Position numbers and translations under genes: made by a program
The notes under the pieces: model-generated
Told to the model about the DNA's origin: nothing
The model's database searches: none
What the model saw: the letters and a program-made list of their open reading frames with translations, nothing else
Part shown: piece after piece, positions 1 through 5,640 of the stretch
How positions within the stretch are numbered: the first letter of the stretch is position 1
Layout: every line of letters begins with the position of its first letter
Assembly: GCA_018814465.1 (NCBI GenBank)
Contig: JAHIZR010000329.1
Span: 1-7,561, forward strand
Direction of reading: 5' to 3'
Length of the DNA: 7,561 nt
DNA from: a bacterium
Lineage (GTDB): Bacteria > Electryoneota > RPQS01

Positions 1-750
1 GTGACAGCGGTCGCAGGCCATTCCCGTCAAGGGCATTTCCATGTCTGGATTGTGATCGGAGAACTCGGGACCCATCGGACCGTGGCAGGCTTCGCACTGA
101 ACACCTTGCAGCGCGACTACGGGATTCTGATCATATCCGCCATTATCCAAACCCGTCGTCAGCTTGTTGCCGGCAAAATCAAAAGTATCATCAAAACCGG
201 TCGTATGGCACTGAATACAATAGATATTTTCGGAAACGCCTGGAGCAGTGTAGGCCACAGCGTGATGTGTTTCAATCCATCCTTCCACATGAGCATCATG
301 ACAATGCGCGCAGCGCGTCGCGTTATTGCCCATGTAGCTTGGATAAACGGACGGGACATAGACATTCACACCCACCGTCACCGAACCATCATCCGAACCG
401 TCATCGTCTGTTACTGTTACGCTGACCTGATACAGACCGAGCTCTGTGGGAGCAGTCCACGTAACAAACGCGCCAGTCGTAGCTGAAACCGTGCCGCCGG
501 TCGTCGTCCACGCATAAGTCATTTCATCGCCGTTGGGATCATAGGCCTGCACGAAAATAGTTGTGTATTCGCCTGTACCGACGGAATCAGGCGCGGCGAT
601 CACAGCCGTAATAATCGGAGGCGAAGGCGGATTCGTTCCGGCAGGACCTGCCGGACCCTGAGCTCCGTCCTCTCCCGAACAACCAGTCAAGCTGAACATC
701 AAGAAACTCATGATTGCAGTGGTCAGGATGGCGAAGAGGATTTTACGCAT
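1..750 (-). CDS. Multihaem c-type cytochrome lipoprotein with collagen-like and PKD-like segments (3' end cut off)
   Basis: The frame is open from ATG at 748-750 to the window edge, giving 250 residues with no stop. A lipoprotein signal ends in LTGC (Cys24), so the mature protein is probably lipid-anchored outside the inner membrane. Next come a short collagen-like Gly-X-Y stretch (about 26-38), a Pro-rich linker, and a beta-rich region (about 45-131) with the DPNGDE, YAWT and VTDDDGS pattern of PKD/Ig-like folds. Four CXXCH haem-attachment motifs follow: CAHCH (147), CIQCH (178), CEACH (219) and CDRCH (246, on the edge). The GVQCEACHGP context resembles cytochrome c554-type multihaem proteins. 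More haems may lie beyond the edge. The start is supported by AGGAAGG seven bases upstream. The likely role is extracytoplasmic electron transfer; partner and redox substrate cannot be told. It lies downstream of a two-component operon but is separated from it by a terminator and 638 bases. Confidence 0.9.
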   Translation of the reverse strand, partial: MRKILFAILTTAIMSFLMFSLTGCSGEDGAQGPAGPAGTNPPSPPIITAVIAAPDSVGTGEYTTIFVQAYDPNGDEMTYAWTTTGGTVSATTGAFVTWTAPTELGLYQVSVTVTDDDGSDDGSVTVGVNVYVPSVYPSYMGNNATRCAHCHDAHVEGWIETHHAVAYTAPGVSENIYCIQCHTTGFDDTFDFAGNKLTTGLDNGGYDQNPVVALQGVQCEACHGPMGPEFSDHNPDMEMPLTGMACDRCH

Positions 751-757
751 AATTACA

Positions 758-764
758 CCTTCCT
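758..764 (-). promoter_or_regulatory. Shine-Dalgarno of the cytochrome gene
   Basis: Minus-strand AGGAAGG lies seven bases before the ATG at 748-750. It supports that start codon, which also gives a well-formed lipoprotein signal. Confidence 0.75.
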
Positions 765-770
765 AAAAGT

Positions 771-797
771 GGCTAATCCGCACCTTTCGGACTTACC
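771..797 (-). other. Hairpin in the leader of the cytochrome gene
   Basis: On the minus strand GGTAAGTCCG (797-788) can pair with CGGATTAGCC (780-771): nine of ten positions pair, two of them G-U, around a 7-base loop AAAGGTG. It ends seven bases upstream of the Shine-Dalgarno, and the loop shares the AAGGTG string found at the ribosome binding site. There is no U-tract, so it is not an intrinsic terminator, and I do not recognise a riboswitch class. Confidence 0.35.
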
Positions 798-862
798 ATG
801 TTAATCTTGGGATTGACTCTTACAAAACTGTCGAATCTCGACGATTTTCTTGCGAAAAACAC

Positions 863-891
863 GATACTCGCATTAATCTCGCAATAGTCAA
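863..891 (-). promoter_or_regulatory. Candidate promoter/operator of the cytochrome gene with tandem TGCGAG repeats
   Basis: On the minus strand a TTGACT hexamer (891-886) is followed after about 19 bases by TATCGT. The over-long spacer contains two direct TGCGAG repeats (883-878 and 872-867) whose starts are 11 bases apart. Tandem repeats at one helical turn are typical of OmpR/PhoB-family operators, and such a regulator is encoded next door at 1389-2087. The hexamers match the sigma-70 consensus only partly, and promoters in FCB bacteria often differ from it, so this is a weak call. Confidence 0.3.
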
Positions 892-948
892 ATCTTTGTA
901 TTTTAGTATTTTAATTTGCGAGTTTATTGTTCTTTGAGAACAACTTCA

Positions 949-988
949 CATGCTTTCTTATTGATTATAAGTTATTTCCGAAAGCATG
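949..988. repeat. Perfect 9-base inverted repeat CATGCTTTC / GAAAGCATG
   Basis: CATGCTTTC at 949-957 is exactly complementary to GAAAGCATG at 980-988 across 22 bases. Inside the spacer a second short inverted repeat, CTTAT (957-961) with ATAAG (967-971), shares one base with the outer arm, so the two pairings partly compete. It could be an operator or an RNA structure; neither is established. Confidence 0.4.
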
Positions 989-1320
989 AACAGAATATCT
1001 CCATCAATAAGGTAGCAAATGAGGATTTGTGTTACAATATCATTTAAATATTTATTTTATGGATTCTTAGGTAGCCCTAACTCGTGAACTTAGGAAAAAC
1101 TTAGTTTAAGATATAAAATGTCATATTCACGAGGTTCATTCTTACTTAAATACCTCCAGTTTGAATTATCTAAAATCTTTGGAAATTCCTTATTGCAATT
1201 GCGAACGTTTAGCAGAAAACATGCTGTGTAATATTCTTCACACTCCGGTTTTTAGTCCTCTCTTTGCCGAGCAATACCCATGCAGCAAATGTTTGAAATT
1301 CCTTAGTGCTGTTGCTGCAC

Positions 1321-1350
1321 AAAAAAAAGAGCGACTCCCATCGCCGCTCT
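1321..1350 (-). terminator. Intrinsic terminator of the kinase-regulator operon
   Basis: On the minus strand AGAGCG (1350-1345) pairs with CGCTCT (1333-1328) and is followed directly by eight T residues (1328-1321). An inner GCGA/TCGC pairing is an alternative stem. It begins 38 bases after the response regulator's stop codon, in the right orientation and distance to end that transcript. Confidence 0.85.
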
Positions 1351-1388
1351 CTTTCATGTTTCGAATTTCTCATTTCAGATTTTCAGTC

Positions 1389-2087
1389 TCACGCCTCCCT
1401 CGTGAAGCGATACCCCGCACCGTACACCGTATGAATATAGACCGGTTCTTTCGGGTCCGGCTCAAAATATTTTCGCAGCCGGAAAATCAGATTATCCACA
1501 GTTCGCGACGACGGATAGCGGTCATACCCCCAGACATTATCCAGAATCTTATCCCGGTCCACCACGTTGCCCTCATTCTCGACCAGCAGCTTGAACAGCA
1601 TGCACTCTTTCTGCGTCAGCTCAATCTCTCCCTGACGGGTATATGCTTTATAGGCGGCAAAGTCCACCTTATTCCCGCCGAATTCGAACAGATCACTCGC
1701 TCCCGGGCTGCTGCGATACCACTCCTCTCTCCTTAATATAGCCCGCACGCGCTGGATGAGTTCCTTGATGCTGAACGGTTTGGTCATATAATCGTCCCCG
1801 CCTAATTCCAAACCCTTCACCCGGTCATCTTCACTCCCCCGCGCCGTCAGATAAAGAATCGGCACTCGACTCCCCTGGGCGCGGACCTGCTCGCAAACCT
1901 TAAAGCCGCTCGCTCCCGGCAGCATCACATCTAAAATCACCACACTCGGTTCATCGGCCAGAATGCGTGCAATCGCTTGCAGTCCGTTTGCCGCAATTTC
2001 GGCTGAAAAGCCTTCTGCCTCAAGATTCAGTTTAATCCCATCCGCCAGATGAGCTTCATCTTCAACTATTAATATCCGTTCAGGCAT
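1389..2087 (-). CDS. OmpR/PhoB-family response regulator
   Basis: A 232-residue cytoplasmic DNA-binding regulator of usual family length. The N-terminal receiver domain (about 4-120) shows the acidic pair E9-D10, phospho-acceptor D53 in ILDVMLPG, T81 and K103 in TKPF. The C-terminal winged-helix domain (about 135-230) ends in the typical VYGAGYRF turn. The start chosen is the ATG at 2085-2087, because AAGGA lies eight bases upstream; another ATG at 2094-2096 would have AAGG touching it, too close to serve. The gene overlaps the end of the upstream kinase by eight bases (ATGCCTGA holds both the start and the kinase stop), so translation is probably coupled and the kinase is its likely partner. 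A clear terminator follows. Its targets are unknown; tandem repeats upstream of the neighbouring cytochrome gene are one candidate. A specific system (PhoB, CpxR and so on) cannot be assigned. Confidence 0.95.
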   Translation of the reverse strand: MPERILIVEDEAHLADGIKLNLEAEGFSAEIAANGLQAIARILADEPSVVILDVMLPGASGFKVCEQVRAQGSRVPILYLTARGSEDDRVKGLELGGDDYMTKPFSIKELIQRVRAILRREEWYRSSPGASDLFEFGGNKVDFAAYKAYTRQGEIELTQKECMLFKLLVENEGNVVDRDKILDNVWGYDRYPSSRTVDNLIFRLRKYFEPDPKEPVYIHTVYGAGYRFTREA

Positions 2088-3180
2088 TTCCAGCATCCTT
2101 AATCAATGGAAGTTCCACAGTAAAGATCGCCCCGCGGCCGAGTCCCGAACTCGCGGCCATTACCGTTCCCTTAAATGACTTGACAATCGCCCGCACCAGA
2201 AACAACCCCAGTCCAGTCCCTTGCGTCGAGCGTGTGTCTTCGTTGCCGATCCGGTAAAATGAATCGAAAATCCGCTTCAATTCCGCATGCTCGATCCCGA
2301 TTCCGAAATCCGTCACTTCTAACTTCGCTCGTCCGCTGGAATGCGACAATTTTACTTCCACCACTCGCGCCTCACCCGAATACTTTACCGCGTTTTCCAC
2401 CAAATTCTTGACCACAAGCTGCCATTGCCGACTATCGGCGAGTGCGGACAATCCCGCTTCCAGCTTCATCCGAAGCTCAAATCCCTGCCGCTCATAATAA
2501 ACTCGATCCTGCGCCAAAGCCGCCTCGGTCTCTTTAGCCAGCTCTATCTCCTCCAAAACCACACGCCGTTTCCCCATCACCGCCTGCGCCTGCAGCAGTT
2601 CATCGATCTGATTCGACAGCCGCGTCAAATCCTGCCCCATGATCTCGAAAACTTCCTTTTGCTTTTCCTCCGACAGCTTGCGGTCGCGCAGCGTATCCAG
2701 ATATAATCTTAACGATGTCAGCGGCGTCTTCAATTCATGCGAAGTCGCCGATAAAAAAGTTGATTGCCTTCGTTCTAAAAGGATTTCCTTCCGCAGTGTC
2801 CAGTAAACATACGTCACCGCCGCAATTAATAAGAGAATCAGCACACTCCCCTCCGAGGCAAACATCCGCACTCGTCGTCCAGCCGTTTCTCGCAATGCGC
2901 CGCGTGCCTCGGTTCTTACGGCCACGACTCCCAGTTCAGTCAGTTCCAGATCGGGATAAGTCGCGGCCAGCCAAACCCGGAATGCTTCGCAGTCCGTCAG
3001 ATGCTCCTCTAACCAATGATGCGCGACCGCGATCTCCCGCTCCCATACCGCCTCCTGCTGCGTCGTAATCCGCTCTCCTTCCCGCACCTGATAATAGATC
3101 CACCACACCAGCAGCGCCAAGAAAAACGCCGACAAAATCAGATACAAAAGGAAATGCTTACGCGATGAAGATAAATTCAT
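2080..3180 (-). CDS. Membrane sensor histidine kinase
   Basis: A 366-residue kinase predicted to sit in the inner membrane. A first membrane segment (about 10-30) and a second (about 111-128) bracket a small periplasmic part of roughly 80 residues without recognisable sensor fold. No HAMP domain is evident: the second segment is followed by only about 15 charged residues before the dimerisation/phospho-acceptor helix with SHELKTPLTSL (His148). The C-terminal ATPase domain has the N box (NLVENAVKYS, 259-268), G1 (DFGIGI, 291-296), F box (FDSFYR, 305-310) and G2 (GTGLGLFLV, 321-329), all intact, so it should be active. It precedes and overlaps its presumed cognate regulator by eight bases, an arrangement that keeps their production linked. 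There is no clear Shine-Dalgarno before the ATG, while a promoter-like element lies unusually close. The signal sensed cannot be read from the sequence. Confidence 0.94.
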   Translation of the reverse strand: MNLSSSRKHFLLYLILSAFFLALLVWWIYYQVREGERITTQQEAVWEREIAVAHHWLEEHLTDCEAFRVWLAATYPDLELTELGVVAVRTEARGALRETAGRRVRMFASEGSVLILLLIAAVTYVYWTLRKEILLERRQSTFLSATSHELKTPLTSLRLYLDTLRDRKLSEEKQKEVFEIMGQDLTRLSNQIDELLQAQAVMGKRRVVLEEIELAKETEAALAQDRVYYERQGFELRMKLEAGLSALADSRQWQLVVKNLVENAVKYSGEARVVEVKLSHSSGRAKLEVTDFGIGIEHAELKRIFDSFYRIGNEDTRSTQGTGLGLFLVRAIVKSFKGTVMAASSGLGRGAIFTVELPLIKDAGNA

Positions 3181-3188
3181 GAATGAGT

Positions 3189-3217
3189 TCTATAGGATCA
3201 ATGCAATCGGTCATCAA
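3189..3217 (-). promoter_or_regulatory. Candidate promoter of the kinase-regulator operon
   Basis: On the minus strand TTGATG (3217-3212) and TATAGA (3194-3189) are separated by exactly 17 bases, each matching the sigma-70 consensus at four of six positions. The -10-like element ends only eight bases before the kinase ATG, so transcription would start at or next to the start codon. That fits the absence of a Shine-Dalgarno there and would make a leaderless message, but the hexamers are too weak to be sure. Confidence 0.35.
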
Positions 3218-3313
3218 TTGAACTGTTAATCGATCAGAGTTGCCTCGGTAGCGTCGCGCACGGCAGTGCACTCTTGCTTTCCATGCCGCCGCATCATCGA
3301 GTCCGATATCGGT

Positions 3314-3380
3314 GTCATCCTGAGCCGCGCACCTATTCGATTACTTCATATTACATACAACCTGCGCGGCGAAGGATCAC
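3314..3380. repeat. Imperfect palindromic repeat of the GTCATCCTGAG type
   Basis: GTCATCCTGAGCCGCGCA (3314-3331) faces TGCGCGGCGAAGGATCAC (3363-3380); 15 of 18 positions pair across a 31-base AT-rich loop. The left arm and adjoining loop (3314-3346) recur at 5595-5627 with 30 of 33 bases identical, which marks this as a dispersed repeat rather than a gene-specific structure. Palindromes starting GTCATCCTGAG and ending GAAGGATC are, from general knowledge, frequent between genes in some environmental bacterial genomes. The rest of the 3181-3441 gap (about 3240-3310) holds nothing I recognise. Confidence 0.65.
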
Positions 3381-3410
3381 TAAAAGTTTCTTAGTCTGGT
3401 AACTCTCCCT

Positions 3411-3438
3411 CCCCCATTTACTTGTAGAGAAATGGGGG
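3411..3438. repeat. Perfect 9-base hairpin just after the endonuclease stop
   Basis: CCCCCATTT (3411-3419) pairs perfectly with AAATGGGGG (3430-3438) around a 10-base loop. On the transcribed strand it begins three bases after the endonuclease stop. It is not followed by a U-tract (the next bases are purine-rich), so it looks like a 3'-end stabiliser or one of the GC-rich palindromic elements found between genes here, not a standard intrinsic terminator. Confidence 0.6.
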
Positions 3439-3441
3439 TAA

Positions 3442-4623
3442 TCATTTCAATAACAAACACGACTTCGTCGCCCTGAACTGATCAGTCGCAAGCGTGTAGA
3501 AATAAATCCCCGAACTCTGCCCGCGCGCATCCCAGACAATGCTGCGCACTCCGGAAGAACTTGTTTCATCCGTTATTTGTTTCACTCTGCGTCCTAACAA
3601 ATCGATTATCTCCAGCGAAACATGACTTGCTGTGGGAACAGAATAGCGGATCGTCGTTTGTCCGTTAAAAGGATTCGGATAGTTCTGTTCGAGCCGGTAG
3701 TCGAGCAGGTTTCGCCCGTGACGCTGCGCTTCGATCCCGTTCGGATCGGAACTGAACACTGTCATCACTCCCAGATGATCCGAAGGATAGTGACTTCCGT
3801 CATAGGTCGCATTCATCACCACATAAGAGGTATCTATCAGCAGCGATCCCGTATTCCGGTAAAACAAAAAATCAATCCGCGAAGTCGGTGCTTCCGCCGG
3901 GACCGTATAGCCATTTTGCCCCGGATTGGCTTCCGCGAATGTATCCGTGTATTCGCTTTCCGGTGTGTCATTTACCAGCAGATTAATCGGATCGCTCCCC
4001 GGCGTTGTATTGAAATCCCCGCCTAAAATCGCCGCCGCTGATGGATTGGCAGCTTCGGTCTCCGAAATATACTCCATGATAGTCTCGACTTGCTGCACCC
4101 GAATTGCATTATCCCCGGACTGATAAGCCAGATGCGTGCTGAAAATATTCAAGAATCCCAGCGGCGAGTCAATCCGGTTCCACGCAACCTTTCTCGGAAA
4201 AGTACTCTGCGGCAATGAACGAAAGCCTTCATTGGTCACCGGGTACTTGCTCACGATGCCGATGCCCTCGTAGAACTGATCCCACGCGATATGCGTCTGC
4301 GCGAAATAATAGTGATAGGTCGTGCCGAAATGTTCGCTGAGTTCATCGGCGATCGTGCGCGCCATATTATCCTCGCCGCCTCCGGTCGTCGTCTCATTGA
4401 TCTCCTGCAGACAGATGACATCCGGGTCGAGCTCTTCCAGATACTGCACGATAAACACCATCCGCACCTGCCAGTTGCTCCCCGGTCGCATTCCCTGTAA
4501 ATTATAGGTCACCACCTTCAGCGGTTCCTGGGCAAAACAACAGCAGGAAATCAGACTCAATGCTCCGGCTAAAAGCAGAAGCTTGAATGAAGACCTGTTC
4601 ATTATGTTAGCTGGCTTCGGCAC
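3442..4623 (-). CDS. Secreted endonuclease/exonuclease/phosphatase-family enzyme with C-terminal sorting domain
   Basis: A 393-residue exported protein. A signal peptide (about 1-31, hydrophobic core LLLLAGALSLIS) is followed by an EEP-fold metal-dependent phosphoesterase domain (about 35-290) with the catalytic set in order: N41 (YNLQG), E74 (LQEI), H164 (STHL), D203/N205 (GGDFN), D251 (RIDF) and S281-D282-H283. All are present, so it is probably active; whether the substrate is DNA, RNA, a phospholipid or a sugar phosphate cannot be told. The tail (about 308-393) is a YPNPFN-type sorting/FlgD-like beta domain, suggesting secretion to the surface or outside. The start is GTG at 4621-4623 with GGAGGT five bases upstream; the internal ATG (4600-4602) lacks a binding site. 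That site overlaps the stop of the upstream TonB-domain gene, so the two are coupled. LISC (Cys27) could instead be a lipobox. Confidence 0.9.
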   Translation of the reverse strand: MPKPANIMNRSSFKLLLLAGALSLISCCCFAQEPLKVVTYNLQGMRPGSNWQVRMVFIVQYLEELDPDVICLQEINETTTGGGEDNMARTIADELSEHFGTTYHYYFAQTHIAWDQFYEGIGIVSKYPVTNEGFRSLPQSTFPRKVAWNRIDSPLGFLNIFSTHLAYQSGDNAIRVQQVETIMEYISETEAANPSAAAILGGDFNTTPGSDPINLLVNDTPESEYTDTFAEANPGQNGYTVPAEAPTSRIDFLFYRNTGSLLIDTSYVVMNATYDGSHYPSDHLGVMTVFSSDPNGIEAQRHGRNLLDYRLEQNYPNPFNGQTTIRYSVPTASHVSLEIIDLLGRRVKQITDETSSSGVRSIVWDARGQSSGIYFYTLATDQFRATKSCLLLK

Positions 4624-4626
4624 ACA

Positions 4627-5487
4627 CTACCTCCGGACTCTAAAAGTAAGCGGAATGGCGACCCATACTCCCACCGGCTCACCATACTGGATCGCCGGTT
4701 CGAACTGCCAATACGGCAGAACCATTTCTACCTCTTGCGCAAAACCGAAACCAATTGGATCAACTTTCATGAAATACCATCTTTTAATCTTGCCTTGAGT
4801 ATCTATATAAGCCTTCACAACCACTTTGCCGGTTATACTGCGAGTTCGAGCCGCATCAGGATATGAAGGCTGACGTGATCGAAGTGGTTGGGGCGGGGTT
4901 TCAAACACATCCTTCGTCTTCCGGGAAAAATTATCGGAATCTGTGCTGTCCGGGGACGGCTTATGTCTTACGACCATACCATCAGGCAATGTGTACAGTG
5001 CGCCGGAAAAGAGAATGCTATAGTTAGCTTTCCCCTTTGGGGAAGTAGATCCAATTGTCCAAGTACTATTCGGCGTTTCCCATCTTTCTGTCTGATGTTC
5101 GTCTTCTTCATCTGCTTCAACTGTATATTCGGTCTCATCCGGCGGGAGGGATTCTGCGGCCTCGATAAACCAGCGTCCGAACTTGCTTTTCCGCTTCATA
5201 GCTTCAATCTTCAAATCGACAAGTTTATCGTCAACCAACAGCAGCTGCAAAGCATACTTGTGATCTATCAAGCATAGCGTTGCTCCATTCTCCAGATGCT
5301 CAGCCCGCACCTTTGCTCGTTTCGGAGCCGCGCTCTTGATTTCGCTAAGACTCATGTTTTTGAAAAGCGGTTGTTTGAAGTCCGGCAGCAAAATTTCCGT
5401 GTCGGATTGGTAAACGGGAGCTTCCTGCTGCGAAAACAGAACCGTACAACTCCCGATTACACAGAGGATGAAAAGAATCTGCTTCAT
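4627..5487 (-). CDS. Exported protein with TonB C-terminal domain
   Basis: A 286-residue protein starting with MKQILFILCVIGSCTVLFSQ, a typical signal peptide probably cut before the two Gln at 20-21. The middle (about 22-195) is charged, partly acidic (ADEEDE, 125-130), and unrecognised. The end (about 199-283) is a TonB C-terminal domain: YPDAAR, GKVVVKAYID, GKI and YWQFEPA followed by GEPVGVWVAIPLTFRV. Unlike classical TonB it has no uncleaved N-terminal anchor followed by a long Pro-rich rod, so it may be a free periplasmic protein that binds outer-membrane partners or a structural use of the fold, not an ExbB/ExbD-driven energiser; none of those genes is in the window. An upstream in-frame GTG (5542-5544) lies in a hairpin repeat and would bury the signal peptide, so the ATG at 5485-5487 is preferred despite a weak Shine-Dalgarno (AGAAAG). 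Its stop overlaps the ribosome binding site of the endonuclease. Confidence 0.85.
   Translation of the reverse strand: MKQILFILCVIGSCTVLFSQQEAPVYQSDTEILLPDFKQPLFKNMSLSEIKSAAPKRAKVRAEHLENGATLCLIDHKYALQLLLVDDKLVDLKIEAMKRKSKFGRWFIEAAESLPPDETEYTVEADEEDEHQTERWETPNSTWTIGSTSPKGKANYSILFSGALYTLPDGMVVRHKPSPDSTDSDNFSRKTKDVFETPPQPLRSRQPSYPDAARTRSITGKVVVKAYIDTQGKIKRWYFMKVDPIGFGFAQEVEMVLPYWQFEPAIQYGEPVGVWVAIPLTFRVRR
4629..4634 (-). promoter_or_regulatory. Shine-Dalgarno of the endonuclease gene, overlapping the upstream stop
   Basis: Minus-strand GGAGGT (4634-4629) lies five bases before the GTG start at 4621-4623. Its last base is the first base of the TAG stop (4629-4627) of the TonB-domain gene, so ribosomes finishing that gene sit on this site. 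It decides the GTG start over the ATG at 4600-4602. Confidence 0.8.
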
Positions 5488-5531
5488 GTTCTTTCTACCG
5501 TTTGAAAAACCAAAGGATTTGTCTTCTTTTA

Positions 5532-5551
5532 TCCCCCTGTTCACGGGGGGG
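5532..5551. repeat. GC-rich hairpin element upstream of the TonB-domain gene
   Basis: CCCCCTG (5533-5539) pairs with CGGGGGG (5544-5550) around the loop TTCA, with one G-U pair. An A-rich stretch and GGGG follow (5553-5561). The same layout, hairpin with TTCA loop and then a G-run, recurs at 6414-6446, so the two are copies of one dispersed element. This copy lies about 45 bases ahead of the TonB-domain start. Confidence 0.6.
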
Positions 5552-5594
5552 CAAAAAGGGGCTCTTTGCGTCGTTGCACCGAGTACTTTTTCGC

Positions 5595-5627
5595 GTCATC
5601 CTGAGTCACGCACCTCTTCGATTACTT
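5595..5627. repeat. Second copy of the GTCATCCTGAG repeat arm
   Basis: Thirty of 33 bases match 3314-3346 in the same orientation (differences at 5606, 5608 and 5616). The matching right arm of the palindrome is missing here. The bases CTTCATATTA, which follow directly in the first copy (3344-3353), reappear only at 5722-5731, beyond the endonuclease fragment. Confidence 0.7.
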
Positions 5628-5640
5628 TACCAAACCGATT

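Larger units (their letters stand above)
751..1320. other. AT-rich intergenic region, no gene seen
   Basis: This gap between the response regulator's terminator and the cytochrome gene contains no convincing coding sequence on either strand. The forward open frame entering it from the regulator side has no recognisable protein and no ribosome binding site. What it holds: a leader hairpin (771-797), a short palindrome GTCGA-N3-TCGAC (830-842), two direct TGCGAG repeats 11 bases apart on the minus strand (867-883), an inverted copy of the same hexamer on the plus strand (917-922), and a perfect 9-base inverted repeat (949-988). The length and composition fit a regulatory region for the cytochrome gene. 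Confidence 0.6.

Noticed and set aside
1..486. Long plus-strand open frame opposite the cytochrome gene
   Set aside because: The minus strand encodes a lipoprotein signal and four CXXCH motifs over the same bases; the plus frame has no recognisable domain and is a shadow.
751..900. Cyclic di-GMP or other known riboswitch before the cytochrome
   Set aside because: Only one hairpin can be drawn and none of the conserved riboswitch core strings that I know is present.
1081..1133. 8-base inverted repeat CTCGTGAA / TTCACGAG with 37-base spacer
   Set aside because: An 8-base match at that distance is expected by chance about once in every few hundred bases of such sequence; nothing else supports it.
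1161..1736. Plus-strand open frame of 191 codons running into the regulator gene
   Set aside because: Most of it is antisense to the response regulator, it crosses the intrinsic terminator, and its start has no ribosome binding site.
2088..2096. Response regulator start at the ATG 2094-2096
   Set aside because: AAGG directly abuts this ATG, whereas AAGGA is eight bases before the ATG at 2085-2087, which also opens with the family-typical ILIVED soon after the start.
3411..3438. Intrinsic terminator of the endonuclease gene
   Set aside because: The stem is perfect but is followed on the transcribed strand by a purine-rich stretch and not by a U-tract; kept as a hairpin repeat instead.
4600..4602. 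ATG as start of the endonuclease
   Set aside because: No Shine-Dalgarno in reach; the GTG at 4621-4623 has GGAGGT at five bases, and the longer n-region still makes a valid signal peptide.
5488..5544. N-terminal extension of the TonB-domain protein from a GTG at 5542-5544
   Set aside because: The GTG lies in a dispersed hairpin, the added 19 residues would sit in front of a clean signal peptide, and the ATG at 5485-5487 gives a normal export signal.
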